From NCBI GenBank assembly GCA_023399595.1, contig JAEWOR010000063.1:67626-131625 (forward strand): a stretch of 64,000 nt of DNA, in the 5' to 3' direction. Under the pieces are notes generated by a model. That model worked only from the letters and a program-made list of their open reading frames with translations, searched no databases and had not been told where the DNA came from. Of the stretch, positions 18,393 to 27,913 are shown one piece after another (position 1 is the stretch's first letter; each line of letters starts with the position of its first letter). The translations under genes were made by a program, and so were the position numbers. The stretch is from Bacteroidota bacterium. GTDB lineage: Bacteria > Bacteroidota > Bacteroidia > Flavobacteriales > Weeksellaceae.

Positions 18393-19006
18393 AATTTATA
18401 ACCTAAACCTGCGAAAACATACGCAGTATTGTTGTTGTTATAAGTAACTACTTGGTTGTGAGCTACGTCTGTGAAAACTCTTTCATTGTCTTTGAAAGCG
18501 CCTTGGTATCTTGCACTAATAATGAATTTCTTAATCATTACATGAGCTCCCACTTGGTAACCTAAAGAGTATTCATCAGATTTGAATTGCTCTACAAATT
18601 CATTATAAGTATTGTCTTTACTAAGATGATAGCTGAACATTGGACCTGCATAAACTCCTATTTTATCACCAATAAAATTGTGTCCCAATAATACAGGGAT
18701 GTCTAATGTGTGACTTTTCGCAGCAAAATTAATATTATAAGAAGTGTATTCACTTTTTATTGAGGTGTAGTACACTTCGGGCATTAAAAACCAGCTAGAA
18801 GTAAAATCCATCTTAAAGGAAAGTCCAATGTTAAAACCTACATTGTTTTTTCCTTTTGCTTCCCAAGCTTCAGTAACTGAGTTTGATACGCTTTTCCATG
18901 AAGCATTCCCTGTTGGGAATAATACATTAAACTTTGCAGCCACAGATATTTGAGCTGATATTGATAATGAAAGTGCTAATAATGCTAAGCTAAGAATCTT
19001 TTTCAT
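18389..19006 (-). CDS. Outer-membrane beta-barrel (porin-family) protein
   Basis: 205 residues from the ATG at 19006, or 208 from 19015; both overlap the 3' end of the ABC ATPase gene. Signal peptide MKKILSLALLALSLSISAQ. The mature part shows barrel-like strands: VGFNIGLSFKMDFTSSWFLMPEVYYTS, IPVLLGHNFIGDKIGVYAGPMFSYHL, YSLGYQVGAHVMIKKFIISARYQGAF, and ends AYVFAGLGYKF with a terminal aromatic residue. Overlap suggests co-translation with the Mla ABC genes, but a functional link is not shown. Confidence 0.75.
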   Translation of the reverse strand: MKKILSLALLALSLSISAQISVAAKFNVLFPTGNASWKSVSNSVTEAWEAKGKNNVGFNIGLSFKMDFTSSWFLMPEVYYTSIKSEYTSYNINFAAKSHTLDIPVLLGHNFIGDKIGVYAGPMFSYHLSKDNTYNEFVEQFKSDEYSLGYQVGAHVMIKKFIISARYQGAFKDNERVFTDVAHNQVVTYNNNNTAYVFAGLGYKF

Positions 19007-19805
19007 TGTCTTCAATTTTAGTGATATTGTTTTCTATAGTTTTATTATTTTCTAATAAGTATTCTCTTAATTCTTTAAAAAGCTCCGATGAATATACGAA
19101 ATCTATCAAGTTTTTGTTTCCTGCGGTTATAAGAAAGTCTTTATTACCTTCCCATTCTTTAATTCCAAGACGTAAATACACAATTTTTTCTCCGATGGTC
19201 ATCACGGAGTTCATATCGTGTGTATTAATAATAGTTGTTGTATTGTATTCTTTTGTAATCTCTAACAAGAGATCATCAATTACGTTGGATGTATAAGGAT
19301 CTAGTCCAGAGTTGGGTTCGTCACAAAATAAATATTTGGGGAAGTTGACAATTGCTCTTGCAATGGCAACCCTTTTTTGCATACCTCCGGATATTTCTGA
19401 AGGGAATTTTTTATTGGCTTTATTTAAATGTACTCTGCTAATAACCTCGCTTACCCTTCTTGTTTTTTCTCTGTACGTCATGTTGGTAAACATATCCAAA
19501 GGAAAACGAATGTTTTCTTCCACCGTCATGGAATCAAATAAAGCACTTCCTTGGAATACCGTTCCAATTTCAGATCTTAATTGTAATTTTTCTTCGCGGT
19601 CCATTTTTCCGATGTCTCTTCCATCAAATAAAATTTCTCCAGAAGAAGGTGGATAAACATTTAATAAACTTTTTAAGAAAACCGTTTTACCAGATCCAGA
19701 TTGCCCAATAATGAGGTTTACTTTGCCTTTATCAAATGATGTTGAGATTCCTTTTAATACTTCTACACCATCAAAATCCTTTTTTAAATTTTTAACTTCA
19801 ATCAT
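18990..19805 (-). CDS. ABC transporter ATP-binding protein, MlaF type
   Basis: 271 residues. Walker A GQSGSGKT in NLIIGQSGSGKTVFLKSLL, signature SGGMQKR in FPSEISGGMQKRVAIARAIV, Walker B KYLFCDEPNSGLDP, switch His in TTIINTHDMNSV. It is the ATPase of the MCE-type phospholipid transporter between inner and outer membranes. The start overlaps the stop of the permease gene by one base (TAATG). The matching MCE subunit (mlaD) is at 34054-35007. A C-terminal extension of about 30 residues is Asn/Lys-rich. Confidence 0.88.
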   Translation of the reverse strand: MIEVKNLKKDFDGVEVLKGISTSFDKGKVNLIIGQSGSGKTVFLKSLLNVYPPSSGEILFDGRDIGKMDREEKLQLRSEIGTVFQGSALFDSMTVEENIRFPLDMFTNMTYREKTRRVSEVISRVHLNKANKKFPSEISGGMQKRVAIARAIVNFPKYLFCDEPNSGLDPYTSNVIDDLLLEITKEYNTTTIINTHDMNSVMTIGEKIVYLRLGIKEWEGNKDFLITAGNKNLIDFVYSSELFKELREYLLENNKTIENNITKIEDNEKDS

Positions 19806-20557
19806 TAGCTAAGTATTAATTGTGTAAGTATTAATTCTGAAATAATAATAAAAACCATGGTCCAAACTACAGCTTGTGTACTTGCTCTACCCACTTCCAA
19901 AGAACCACCTTTTACGTTATATCCGAAGTATGAAGGAATGGTTGCAATAAGAAATGCAAATACGGTGGTTTTTATAAATGCATAATAAATAAATAGATTC
20001 GGCATGTACATTCTAATACCAGTGATGTAGTCTGATTCTGTCCAGTTTCCTGTGAACATTCCGGCTGCATAACCTCCTCCGATACCAAAAACTATACTTA
20101 TGGCGATAAGTAAAGGATTGTAAATGCAACAAGCGATAATTTTAGGAAGAATAAGAAAGTTGGCAGAGTTTACCCCCATAATATCCATTGCGTCAATTTG
20201 CTCGGTAACCCTCATGGTTCCGATGCTTGAAGCGATATAAGAACCTACCTTGCCTGCTAAAATTAAACTAATAATGGTTGGCGAAAATTCTAAAACCAAT
20301 ACTGCTTTGGTGGCATAACCAACGAAAGCTGGTGGAATAGGGAATGAAGAAGCATCGAAGTTGTTAAACATCTGAATTGCGACTACTGCACCAACGAATA
20401 TGGATACAAATATTACCAATCCAAAAGAGTTTACTCCTAAATCGTTAATCTCTCTCATAAGAACCTTCCAAAATACAGATATTTTCTGTGGATTTTTTAA
20501 AGATTTTCCTAGAAGCAATATGTATTCACCAATACCTCTTAATAACTTTCTAAACAT
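19805..20557 (-). CDS. MCE-type ABC transporter permease, MlaE family
   Basis: 250 residues, five to six membrane segments. Family signature GVNSFGLVIFVSIFVGAVVAIQ near residue 40, FSPTIISLILAGKVGSYIASSIGTMRVTEQIDAMDIMGVNSANFLILPKIIA in the middle, and the end AVVWTMVFIIISELILTQLILS. It is the inner-membrane permease that works with MlaF and MlaD in lipid transport. Confidence 0.9.
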   Translation of the reverse strand: MFRKLLRGIGEYILLLGKSLKNPQKISVFWKVLMREINDLGVNSFGLVIFVSIFVGAVVAIQMFNNFDASSFPIPPAFVGYATKAVLVLEFSPTIISLILAGKVGSYIASSIGTMRVTEQIDAMDIMGVNSANFLILPKIIACCIYNPLLIAISIVFGIGGGYAAGMFTGNWTESDYITGIRMYMPNLFIYYAFIKTTVFAFLIATIPSYFGYNVKGGSLEVGRASTQAVVWTMVFIIISELILTQLILS

Positions 20558-20596
20558 TTTGCTAAATTATGCTTTTTTTATTTATTCTAATAGGTG

Positions 20597-21964
20597 TTAT
20601 TTTGCATTTTTGTCGCCCGCAATTACCAAGAATATTGTCTTAAAAATAATCACTAAATCTAATATAAAAGTCCAGTTTCTAACATAGAATGTATCCGCTA
20701 GAACTCTTTTATTCATTTCAATTTCTACATCGCCAAAATCACCTCTTAAACCGTTTACCTGAGCTAATCCAGTAATTCCAGGAAAAACGGAGCTTCTTAA
20801 GTTATATCTTTCGATTTTCGTTTTGTAATAATCATCTACCACCAACATATGAGGGCGCGGTCCTACTACAGACATTTCGCCTTTTAAAACATTAATAAAC
20901 TGTGGCATCTCATCAAGACTCGTTTTTCTTAAAAATTTCCCGAACTTGGTAATTCTATTGTCATTTTCCTTAGTTGTTTTTATCGAAGAATCGGTATTCA
21001 CAACCATTGTTCTAAACTTTATACAATTGAAAATATTCTCATGGAAACCATATCTTTTTTGAATAAAAAAAACAGGACCTTTGGAGGTTATTTTTATAAT
21101 TAATGCAATTATTGGGAAAAGCCAAGAGCCAATACAAGCTAAAATTAACACAGAAAAAATGATATCAAAAAGTTTTTTTATAGAGTAATTGCTAAAATAA
21201 TCTAATGGATTTTTCTTCTGAACGAGTACAGGTTGGGTTTGAATGTAGGTTAAATCATACAAAAAAGAATTGTCTTGATTGATATTGGGAATAAGTGATA
21301 TATGAACTCTGTTTTCTTCTGCTGATTTAAGAAGCTCTTGGTTTTCTTTCTGCATTGCTGCATCAACAGGAAGATATATGGTGTGAATTCCATTTTTTTT
21401 CCAAAATTGGATTAAAGAGTTTAATTCAATTTTCTTTTGTGGATATTCAAATATTTTGTAGCCGTAATCTGATCTTTCTAGAAAAGTGCTTTTAAGAACA
21501 TCTGTGGATGAATCTTCGAAAATAAACATCACATTTCTAAAATTAATACCCCTTGATCTTATGTACTTTACCGAGACAAATAGAATTGTCTTTATGAAAA
21601 TAAGAAGACATCCAAGTGAAAATAGAAGCGTATTAATATGAGTGGTAAAAAATACATTTTTGGTAACTCTACTTATAAGAATGGTTCCTAAACTAAAAAA
21701 TACAGTTTGTATAATAATCCGTTCTAAAAAAATAGTGTAGGTGAGGTTTCGCTGGATTTTATAAATTTTTGTTTTTTCACTTAAAAGTATCCAAAAGATT
21801 GATAATAAAATAAGTGAAACAATATTCTCAAACCAAATATTTTTATTATTTACCAGAAGAGGATTTTTAATACTGAAAAAATAGACAAACACAGAGCATA
21901 TCGATATAATATCAATCAATAAAAAAACTGATTTTAAGTATCTCGAATATCGGATTCTCTGCAT
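20597..21964 (-). CDS. Exopolysaccharide polyprenyl glycosylphosphotransferase (WcaJ/WbaP-like)
   Basis: 455 residues. Four N-terminal membrane helices (SVFLLIDIISICSVFVYFF and others), a cytoplasmic nucleotide-binding-like middle with SSTDVLKS and LERSDYGYK, a fifth hydrophobic segment, and the C-terminal catalytic domain: KKLFDIIFSVLILA, SKGPVFFIQKRYGF, NCIKFRTM, RITKFGKFLRKTSLDEMPQF, LKGEMSVVGPRPHM. It transfers a sugar-1-phosphate to undecaprenyl phosphate and so starts a polysaccharide. It stands alone; the other glycan genes in the window lie 18 kb away. Confidence 0.92.
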   Translation of the reverse strand: MQRIRYSRYLKSVFLLIDIISICSVFVYFFSIKNPLLVNNKNIWFENIVSLILLSIFWILLSEKTKIYKIQRNLTYTIFLERIIIQTVFFSLGTILISRVTKNVFFTTHINTLLFSLGCLLIFIKTILFVSVKYIRSRGINFRNVMFIFEDSSTDVLKSTFLERSDYGYKIFEYPQKKIELNSLIQFWKKNGIHTIYLPVDAAMQKENQELLKSAEENRVHISLIPNINQDNSFLYDLTYIQTQPVLVQKKNPLDYFSNYSIKKLFDIIFSVLILACIGSWLFPIIALIIKITSKGPVFFIQKRYGFHENIFNCIKFRTMVVNTDSSIKTTKENDNRITKFGKFLRKTSLDEMPQFINVLKGEMSVVGPRPHMLVVDDYYKTKIERYNLRSSVFPGITGLAQVNGLRGDFGDVEIEMNKRVLADTFYVRNWTFILDLVIIFKTIFLVIAGDKNAK

Positions 21965-21987
21965 TTACTAGTTTTTAAACTTTTAAT

Positions 21988-22620
21988 TTAAGGAATATTT
22001 AAATATTTATGAGTTTGTACCGAAGCTTGCCATCTTGGATTGGCTAAGATAAAATCTGTCATTTTAGGATACATTTCATCTCTCTTGCTCCATTCGCTTT
22101 GCATGTACAGCTTGCAGTTTTCTGAAACCTTTGCAGCTTGTTCTTCAGCAAACTTAAAATCATTATTATTGAAAATAATCACTTTTAATTCACTTGCTTT
22201 TTTGTAGATATCTTCTAGAGGAAGTCCTGTTTTTTTAGGGGATAAAGTAATCCAATCTAAATGTCCAGACATAGGATAGGCTCCGGAAGTTTCAATATGA
22301 ATGTCGCAGCCAAGTTCTTTTAATTTTGAAGTAAGGATTTCCAAATTCCACATTAAAGGTTCACCACCGGTTAAAACAATAGTTTTGCAATAAGAAGCTG
22401 CGATTTTTGCAATTTCTTCAGCGTTCATTAATGGGTGTAAATTAGGGTCCCAACTTTCTTTCACATCGCACCAATGGCAACCCACATCACATCCTCCAAG
22501 ACGGATGAAATATGCGGCTTTTCCGGTGTGTGCACCTTCTCCCTGTAAAGTGTAAAAATGCTCCATTACGGGGAGCATTTTACCTTCTTTTAATAAAATA
22601 TCTTCTGCTTCTTTATTCAT
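21988..22620 (-). CDS. queE: 7-carboxy-7-deazaguanine synthase QueE
   Basis: 210 residues. Radical-SAM enzyme converting 6-carboxy-tetrahydropterin to 7-carboxy-7-deazaguanine in queuosine synthesis. N-terminus has MEHFYTLQGEGAHTGKAAYFIRLGGCDVGCHWCD with the three cluster cysteines as C-x3-C-x2-C; then VLTGGEPLMWNLEIL and IHIETSGAYP. The last residues (MTDFILANPRWQASVQTHKYLNIP) are typical. It lies 6 bases after folD in the same direction. Confidence 0.92.
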   Translation of the reverse strand: MNKEAEDILLKEGKMLPVMEHFYTLQGEGAHTGKAAYFIRLGGCDVGCHWCDVKESWDPNLHPLMNAEEIAKIAASYCKTIVLTGGEPLMWNLEILTSKLKELGCDIHIETSGAYPMSGHLDWITLSPKKTGLPLEDIYKKASELKVIIFNNNDFKFAEEQAAKVSENCKLYMQSEWSKRDEMYPKMTDFILANPRWQASVQTHKYLNIP

Positions 22621-22626
22621 TATATT

Positions 22627-23511
22627 TTAGTCGTTATAGACTGATGTTTTGTAGGCGATAAGTGTATTTTTCATCAGCATAGCTCTCGTCATTGGTCCAA
22701 CTCCACCAGGAACAGGAGTTATCCAACTTGCCTTTTTTGCACAGCTATCAAAATCTACATCTCCTGCAAGATGATATCCTTTTTCAGAATCGTCATCCAC
22801 TCTTGTAATTCCAACATCTACAATTACCACACCTTCTTTTACCATATCTCCTTTCAGGAAATGTGGATCTCCTAATGCTGTAATTACAATATCTGCTTGT
22901 TTAGTATATTCTTCTATATCTTTAGTATAAGAATGGGTAAGTGTAACGGTAGAATTTCCTGGGAAATCTTTTCTTCCCATTAAAATACTCATTGGTTTAC
23001 CTACAATTCTACTTCTTCCAATAATTACACAATCTTTTCCTTTGGTTTCAATATTATATCTTTCCAATAAAGTAAGAATTCCAAATGGTGTTGCAGGTAA
23101 GAAAGTATCCATTTCCAATGCCATTTTCCCGAAATTTTCTGGGTGGAACCCATCTACATCTTTTCTTGGGTCAATCGCCATGATGATTTTCTCCTGATCT
23201 ATTTGCTTGGGTAATGGAAGCTGTACGATAAATCCATCTACTTTTTTAGATTTGTTCAACTCATCAATTTTTTCCAAAAGTTCAGCTTCAGAAACCGTAC
23301 TTGGAAATTTAATTAATGAAGATGAAAAACCAACTTCTTCACAATCTTTCACTTTAGAATTAACATAAGCCTTACTAGCGCCATTATTTCCTACCAATAT
23401 TGCTACCAAATGCGGAGCTCTTCTTTTGCCAGCAAGGATTTTATTTACTTCCTCTTTAATTTCTGCTTTTACTTCTTTGGAAACTTTAAGTCCATCTAAA
23501 ATTTGAGCCAT
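22627..23511 (-). CDS. folD: Bifunctional methylenetetrahydrofolate dehydrogenase/cyclohydrolase FolD
   Basis: 294 residues. Catalytic Tyr and Lys in KAYVNSKVKDCEEVGF, second motif GFIVQLPLPKQID, NADP site CVIIGRSRIVGKPMS, and the end signature ITPVPGGVGPMTRAMLMKNTLIAY. It interconverts 5,10-methylene- and 10-formyl-tetrahydrofolate. It overlaps nothing and leads into queE. Confidence 0.95.
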   Translation of the reverse strand: MAQILDGLKVSKEVKAEIKEEVNKILAGKRRAPHLVAILVGNNGASKAYVNSKVKDCEEVGFSSSLIKFPSTVSEAELLEKIDELNKSKKVDGFIVQLPLPKQIDQEKIIMAIDPRKDVDGFHPENFGKMALEMDTFLPATPFGILTLLERYNIETKGKDCVIIGRSRIVGKPMSILMGRKDFPGNSTVTLTHSYTKDIEEYTKQADIVITALGDPHFLKGDMVKEGVVIVDVGITRVDDDSEKGYHLAGDVDFDSCAKKASWITPVPGGVGPMTRAMLMKNTLIAYKTSVYND

Positions 23512-23533
23512 TTTTATTTCTTTTTACTTTTAA

Positions 23534-25189
23534 TTATTGATTAGATTTGTGTCTACAAGTTTTATAATAATTAATTAATCCATTTGTAGAGCTGTCATGA
23601 GATGAAATTTCATTTTTGTCTTCTAATTGGGGAAGAATTTTTGAAGCCAATGTTTTCCCGAGTTCCACACCGAACTGGTCAAAACTATAAATGTTCCAAA
23701 TTATACCTTGCACAAAAATCTTGTGTTCATAAAGTGCTACTAACTGTCCCAGTGAAAAAGGACATAATTCTTTAAATAGAAGTGAATTGCTTGGCGTATC
23801 CCCATGAAAAACTTTAAAAGCTGCTAATTTTACTATTTCTTCATCATTTTTTCCTTCTTTTTGAAGCTCGGCTAAAGCTTCATGGTAAGTTTTTCCAAAG
23901 GCTAAAGCTTCAGTTTGTGCAAAAAAGTTTGCCATTAATTTATTTTGATGATCTCCAATTTTATTATTGGATTTTGCAAAACCTATAAAATCTGCAGGAA
24001 TTAATTCTGTTCCTTGGTGAATAAGTTGGTAAAAAGCGTGTTGTCCGTTTGTTCCAGGCTCTCCCCAAATAATGGGACCCGTTTCGTATTCCACAAAATT
24101 CCCATTTCTGTCCACGGATTTACCGTTGCTTTCCATATCTGCTTGTTGCAAATAAGCAGGGAACCTATCTAAATGTTGATGATAAGGAAGAATAGCATAT
24201 GATGTTGCTGCATGAAAATTACGATACCAAATTCCCAATAAAGCCATTAAAACAGGTATATTTTCTGAGAAATTTGTGTTTTTAAAATGTGTATCAATAT
24301 CGTAAGCGCCTTTTAGCAATTGCTCAAAATTTTCATAGCCAATGGCTAAGACAATGCTCAATCCAATAGCACTCCAAAGTGAATATCTTCCACCAACCCA
24401 ATCCCAAAATTCAAAAATATTTTCTTCGGAGATTCCAAATTCTTTTACAGCTGCAATATTTGTGGAAAGTGCAACAAAATGAGCTGCAATATCCTCTGTG
24501 CTAGCAAATTTCAAAAACCATTCTCTTGCTGAATGAGCATTCGTCATGGTTTCCTGAGTGGTGAAGGTTTTAGAGGCGATAATAAAAAGAGTAGTTTCTG
24601 GGTCTATTTTTTTTAAAACATCTACAAGATGATTGGAATCCATATTAGAAACAAAATGAACGTTTAGTCTTGTTTTATAATGTTTTAGTGCATTGCAAAC
24701 CATTGCTGGTCCAAGATCCGAACCTCCAATTCCAATATTAACAACATCGGTAATTTCTTTTCCAGTAAATCCTCTATGCTCTCCAAAAATAATTTTCTCA
24801 GAAAAATCCTTCATTTGTTGAAGAACTTTTTTAATTTTTGGTTTTATGTTTTCTCCATCAATCAAAATAGGGTGGTCTGAAAAATCTCGGAGAGCAGTGT
24901 GTAGAACGGCTCTGTTTTCTGTTTCGTTGATAAATTCTCCAGAAAACATGGATTCAATTGCTTCTTTCACCTTGCAATCTTTAGCAAGATTCAAAAGAAG
25001 TTCTATTGTATGATGGTCAGTAAGATTTTTTGAATAATCAAATAAGAGATTATCTTTCATCACTGAATTTTGCACAAAACGCTCAGGGTTGTATTTAAAC
25101 AATGTACGCATACTAAAATCATTCTCTGAAAAATGATTTTCTAAAGCTTTCCAGCTCTGAGTATGTGTAGGATTAATTTTTGGCAGCAT
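23534..25189 (-). CDS. pgi: Glucose-6-phosphate isomerase
   Basis: 551 residues, the normal size for the large bacterial/eukaryotic type. Motifs: DVVNIGIGGSDLGPAMVCNAL, FIIASKTFTTQETMTNA, DWVGGRYSLWSAIGLSIVLAIG, PIIWGEPGTNGQHAFYQLIHQG with active His, and catalytic Lys in FDQFGVELGKTLA. Glycolysis and gluconeogenesis. A -7 element lies at 25229-25236. Confidence 0.96.
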   Translation of the reverse strand: MLPKINPTHTQSWKALENHFSENDFSMRTLFKYNPERFVQNSVMKDNLLFDYSKNLTDHHTIELLLNLAKDCKVKEAIESMFSGEFINETENRAVLHTALRDFSDHPILIDGENIKPKIKKVLQQMKDFSEKIIFGEHRGFTGKEITDVVNIGIGGSDLGPAMVCNALKHYKTRLNVHFVSNMDSNHLVDVLKKIDPETTLFIIASKTFTTQETMTNAHSAREWFLKFASTEDIAAHFVALSTNIAAVKEFGISEENIFEFWDWVGGRYSLWSAIGLSIVLAIGYENFEQLLKGAYDIDTHFKNTNFSENIPVLMALLGIWYRNFHAATSYAILPYHQHLDRFPAYLQQADMESNGKSVDRNGNFVEYETGPIIWGEPGTNGQHAFYQLIHQGTELIPADFIGFAKSNNKIGDHQNKLMANFFAQTEALAFGKTYHEALAELQKEGKNDEEIVKLAAFKVFHGDTPSNSLLFKELCPFSLGQLVALYEHKIFVQGIIWNIYSFDQFGVELGKTLASKILPQLEDKNEISSHDSSTNGLINYYKTCRHKSNQ

Positions 25190-25228
25190 TCGTTTTTTTA
25201 TTTAGTGTTTGCTCAATACTAAAGTATG

Positions 25229-25236
25229 CAAATTTA
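25229..25236 (-). promoter_or_regulatory. Putative -7 promoter element of pgi
   Basis: TAAATTTG on the minus strand, about 40 bases upstream of the ATG at 25189. Confidence 0.5.
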
Positions 25237-25274
25237 AGTAAAATAGATGGTATTTATGAGCTAAAAACAAGTAA

Positions 25275-25305
25275 AACTAAAAACCTCCAGAATTGTTCTG
25301 AAGGT
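25275..25305 (-). terminator. Terminator of the DUF4349 gene
   Basis: On the minus strand ACCTTCAGAA pairs with TTCTGGAGGT (one G-U pair) around a CAA loop and is followed by TTTTTAGTTTT. Confidence 0.7.
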
Positions 25306-25349
25306 AGAAGTAAAAGTGAAATCGTTTATGTAATAGATAACCTCTTGGG

Positions 25350-26261
25350 TTAGGAATTTATTTCGGTGGATTTATTTCTAGGAAATGTTTTCTTCTTTTT
25401 AATAACATAAAAAATAATACCAATAATAATCCAGAAAGGCCATAAGTTTAATAGCAGAATGATGAATTTTTGGATGATATAAAAACCATTAATAATGGAG
25501 TTTTTAGATTCGTAGAAGAAGTTGGTTTTGTATTTTGAATCAATCGCTTTTGAGTTGGTTATAGCAATTTCTACAACTCTAATATTAGGATCTTTTAAGT
25601 TGATATTTACTGTGCAGAAGGCAAGATTGTCTTTTAAATTGTAAGAATCTATAGTCGTTTGGTTTTTCTCTCTTTCGTTATCGTCGATTTGTTCAACAGT
25701 AGTTGAATTTTGCTTTATTTTACTAATATTTTCGGTTTTTTTCTGCATTCTTTGTTGTTCCAATTTTGCCATTTGTATATTGGCGGTAACATCTTCTGCA
25801 TTAATAATTCTTGAATGGAGATATAAGCTACTTCCATTAATATTCTGTAGAAAACTTGCTAATTCTAATGTTGGAACTTTTACAATCATATTATTCTGCA
25901 TGCGAGACTTTTTTACCATCATGGCCTTTTCGTTACTTTGATGGTAAGTTTCTTCAGAGAGAAGGTTGTTAATCATTTCGCTGTTGATTACATAACCACC
26001 CATTTCTTTTAAGGATTTTTCAATTTTTAGGGTGGCATCATAAACATCTTTCACTTCCATGTCTACAGATGCGGTTTTTACAAATTCTTTTCCTGGAACT
26101 TGGGTGTTTGCCGCAGAGGAAATACTGTCTGTTGCTACCGCTGTTTCTGTAATATTTGTGCTTATTTCGGCATCTGCAGCAGAGTTTTCATTTTTTTTAC
26201 ATGCAATAATAGATGTTGCTATTAAAGCTGCTAGAACAATTTTTTGATAAGTAGGTTTCAT
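25350..26261 (-). CDS. DUF4349 domain lipoprotein
   Basis: 303 residues. Lipoprotein signal with Cys in ATSIIACKKNENS. The DUF4349 part begins at KEFVKTASVDMEVKDVYDATLKIEKSLKEMGGYVINSEM and includes the coiled-coil region TANIQMAKLEQQRMQKKTENISK. The C-terminal end has a membrane helix (FIILLLNLWPFWIIIGIIFYVI) followed by KKKK, so the protein is held in the membrane. Function unknown; family members are widespread surface or envelope lipoproteins. Confidence 0.82.
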   Translation of the reverse strand: MKPTYQKIVLAALIATSIIACKKNENSAADAEISTNITETAVATDSISSAANTQVPGKEFVKTASVDMEVKDVYDATLKIEKSLKEMGGYVINSEMINNLLSEETYHQSNEKAMMVKKSRMQNNMIVKVPTLELASFLQNINGSSLYLHSRIINAEDVTANIQMAKLEQQRMQKKTENISKIKQNSTTVEQIDDNEREKNQTTIDSYNLKDNLAFCTVNINLKDPNIRVVEIAITNSKAIDSKYKTNFFYESKNSIINGFYIIQKFIILLLNLWPFWIIIGIIFYVIKKKKTFPRNKSTEINS

Positions 26262-26468
26262 AATTTTTTGATTTGGATTGATTCAAAGTTGAAGATTTGC
26301 AATGAGAAATTTTTGTAAATAAGTTGGAATGAATCTGTAAATCGAAATTCTGTTTAAGTGATTTGAAAATCAGTTGTTTGTAAAATGAAGTTTAAAGATT
26401 TAGTATTGTTTTAACATGGTTTTTAATGCGTATTCCTTAACTTTAAGAGGATTTAAAATTTAAAATAT

Positions 26469-27827
26469 ATGTCTGGAACATTTTCTAAAATAAAAGAAGC
26501 GATACATTTATTGAAAGCGATAGATTTTGATCAGTTGGCGGCGATTTCCCAAAAAGTGGATATTCCTAAATTAATGGACGGTTTTTCTAAATTGGATGAT
26601 CAGCAGTTGAAAGGTTTAATGAAAATGATGGATTCCCCCAAAAAGGAAAAAGAACTTCCTCCCATAGATGGAGATTTCTATGATGTTTATCATACTTTAA
26701 CTCCAGAACAGAGAGAAATTCAATTAAAGGTTCGCGCTTTTATGGAGAAAGAAGTCGCTCCCATTGTCAATAATTATTGGTTGCATGATGAATTTCCTTT
26801 TGAATTGATTCCTAAATTCCGAGAACTTAATATTTGTGGAGTAACTTATGAAGGTTATGGCTGCCCTAATCTTCCTTTTTTAATGGAAGGTGTTTTAGCA
26901 ATGGAAATGGCAAGAATAGATTCTTCAATTGCTACATTCTTTGGAGTACAGTCGGGGCTTTCGATGGGGTCAATTTATATGTGTGGTTCCGAAGAGCAAA
27001 AACAAAAATGGCTTCCCGAAATGCAAAAATTCAATAAAATTGGAGCTTTTGGATTAACGGAGCCAGAAGTGGGTTCTGGAGCAGCAGGAGGTTTAACTAC
27101 CACTTGTAAAAAAACTGCCGAAGGCTGGATTTTGAATGGACAAAAGAAATGGATTGGCAACGCCACTTTTGCGGATGTTATTATTATTTGGGCACGAGAT
27201 GTAGACGATAATCAAGTGAAAGGTTTTCTTGTGGAAAAAGACAATCCAGGTTTTTCAGTAGAAAAAATTAAAGGGAAAATGGCGTTGAGAATTGTTCAAA
27301 ATGGATTAATCACCCTTAAAGATTGTTTAATAACCGAAGAAAATAGGCTTCAAAAAGCGAATTCTTTTAAAGACACCGCAAAAATATTGCAAATGACAAG
27401 AGCTGGTGTGGCTTGGATGGCGACTGGATGTTCACGCGGAGCGTATGAAAACGCTTTAGACTATACTCGAAAAAGAGAACAATTTGGAAAACCCATTGCT
27501 TCTTTTCAATTAATTCAAGGGCATTTGGTGGAAATGCTTTCTAATCTTACGGCCATGCAAACGATGGTTTTCAGACTTTCGGAAATGCAAGATGAAGGAA
27601 TTTTAAAAGATGAACATGCCTCTATTGCAAAAGTTTTTTGCACCCTTAGAATGCGGGACATTGTGAGCAGAGCTCGCGAAGTGATGGGAGGCAACGGAAT
27701 TTTACTAGAGCACAATGTCGCAAGATTTGTGGCTGATGCTGAAGCTATCTATTCTTATGAAGGCACCAAAGAAATTAACTCCTTGATTGTAGGAAGGGCA
27801 ATTACTGGTTTTAGTGCGTTTGTGTGA
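26469..27827 (+). CDS. Acyl-CoA dehydrogenase, glutaryl-CoA dehydrogenase-like
   Basis: 452 residues; the first 60 (SGTFSKIKEAIHLLKAIDF...) are an extra helical extension ahead of the usual fold. FAD-binding motifs GAFGLTEPEVGSGAAGGLTTT and KKWIGNATFADVIIIWARD; C-terminal domain RAREVMGGNGILLEHNVARFVADAEAIYSYEGTKEINSLIVGRAI with the catalytic Glu in YEGT. This end is closest to glutaryl-CoA dehydrogenase and the plant ACX4 group. Substrate is inferred. Monocistronic, with convergent neighbour after the hairpin at 27848-27886. Confidence 0.85.
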   Translation: MSGTFSKIKEAIHLLKAIDFDQLAAISQKVDIPKLMDGFSKLDDQQLKGLMKMMDSPKKEKELPPIDGDFYDVYHTLTPEQREIQLKVRAFMEKEVAPIVNNYWLHDEFPFELIPKFRELNICGVTYEGYGCPNLPFLMEGVLAMEMARIDSSIATFFGVQSGLSMGSIYMCGSEEQKQKWLPEMQKFNKIGAFGLTEPEVGSGAAGGLTTTCKKTAEGWILNGQKKWIGNATFADVIIIWARDVDDNQVKGFLVEKDNPGFSVEKIKGKMALRIVQNGLITLKDCLITEENRLQKANSFKDTAKILQMTRAGVAWMATGCSRGAYENALDYTRKREQFGKPIASFQLIQGHLVEMLSNLTAMQTMVFRLSEMQDEGILKDEHASIAKVFCTLRMRDIVSRAREVMGGNGILLEHNVARFVADAEAIYSYEGTKEINSLIVGRAITGFSAFV

Positions 27828-27847
27828 TTTTTTTTAAAAAAAAACTT

Positions 27848-27886
27848 GAATTATGGCGGAAAATCGAAGATTTTCCGCCATAATTC
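27848..27886 (-). terminator. 18-bp perfect hairpin, terminator of the AI-2E gene
   Basis: Arms 27848-27865 and 27869-27886 are perfect complements around a 3-base loop. On the minus strand the hairpin is followed by AAG and nine T, so it ends transcription from the permease gene. On the plus strand no T-run follows. Confidence 0.8.
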
Positions 27887-27913
27887 ATCTTAGTATTAAA
27901 AGTAAAAAGCTTT

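Noticed and set aside
19006..19296. Plus-strand frame opposite the MlaF gene
   Set aside because: Hydrophobic translation is an artefact of reading the complement of a Lys/Asn/Glu-rich coding region.
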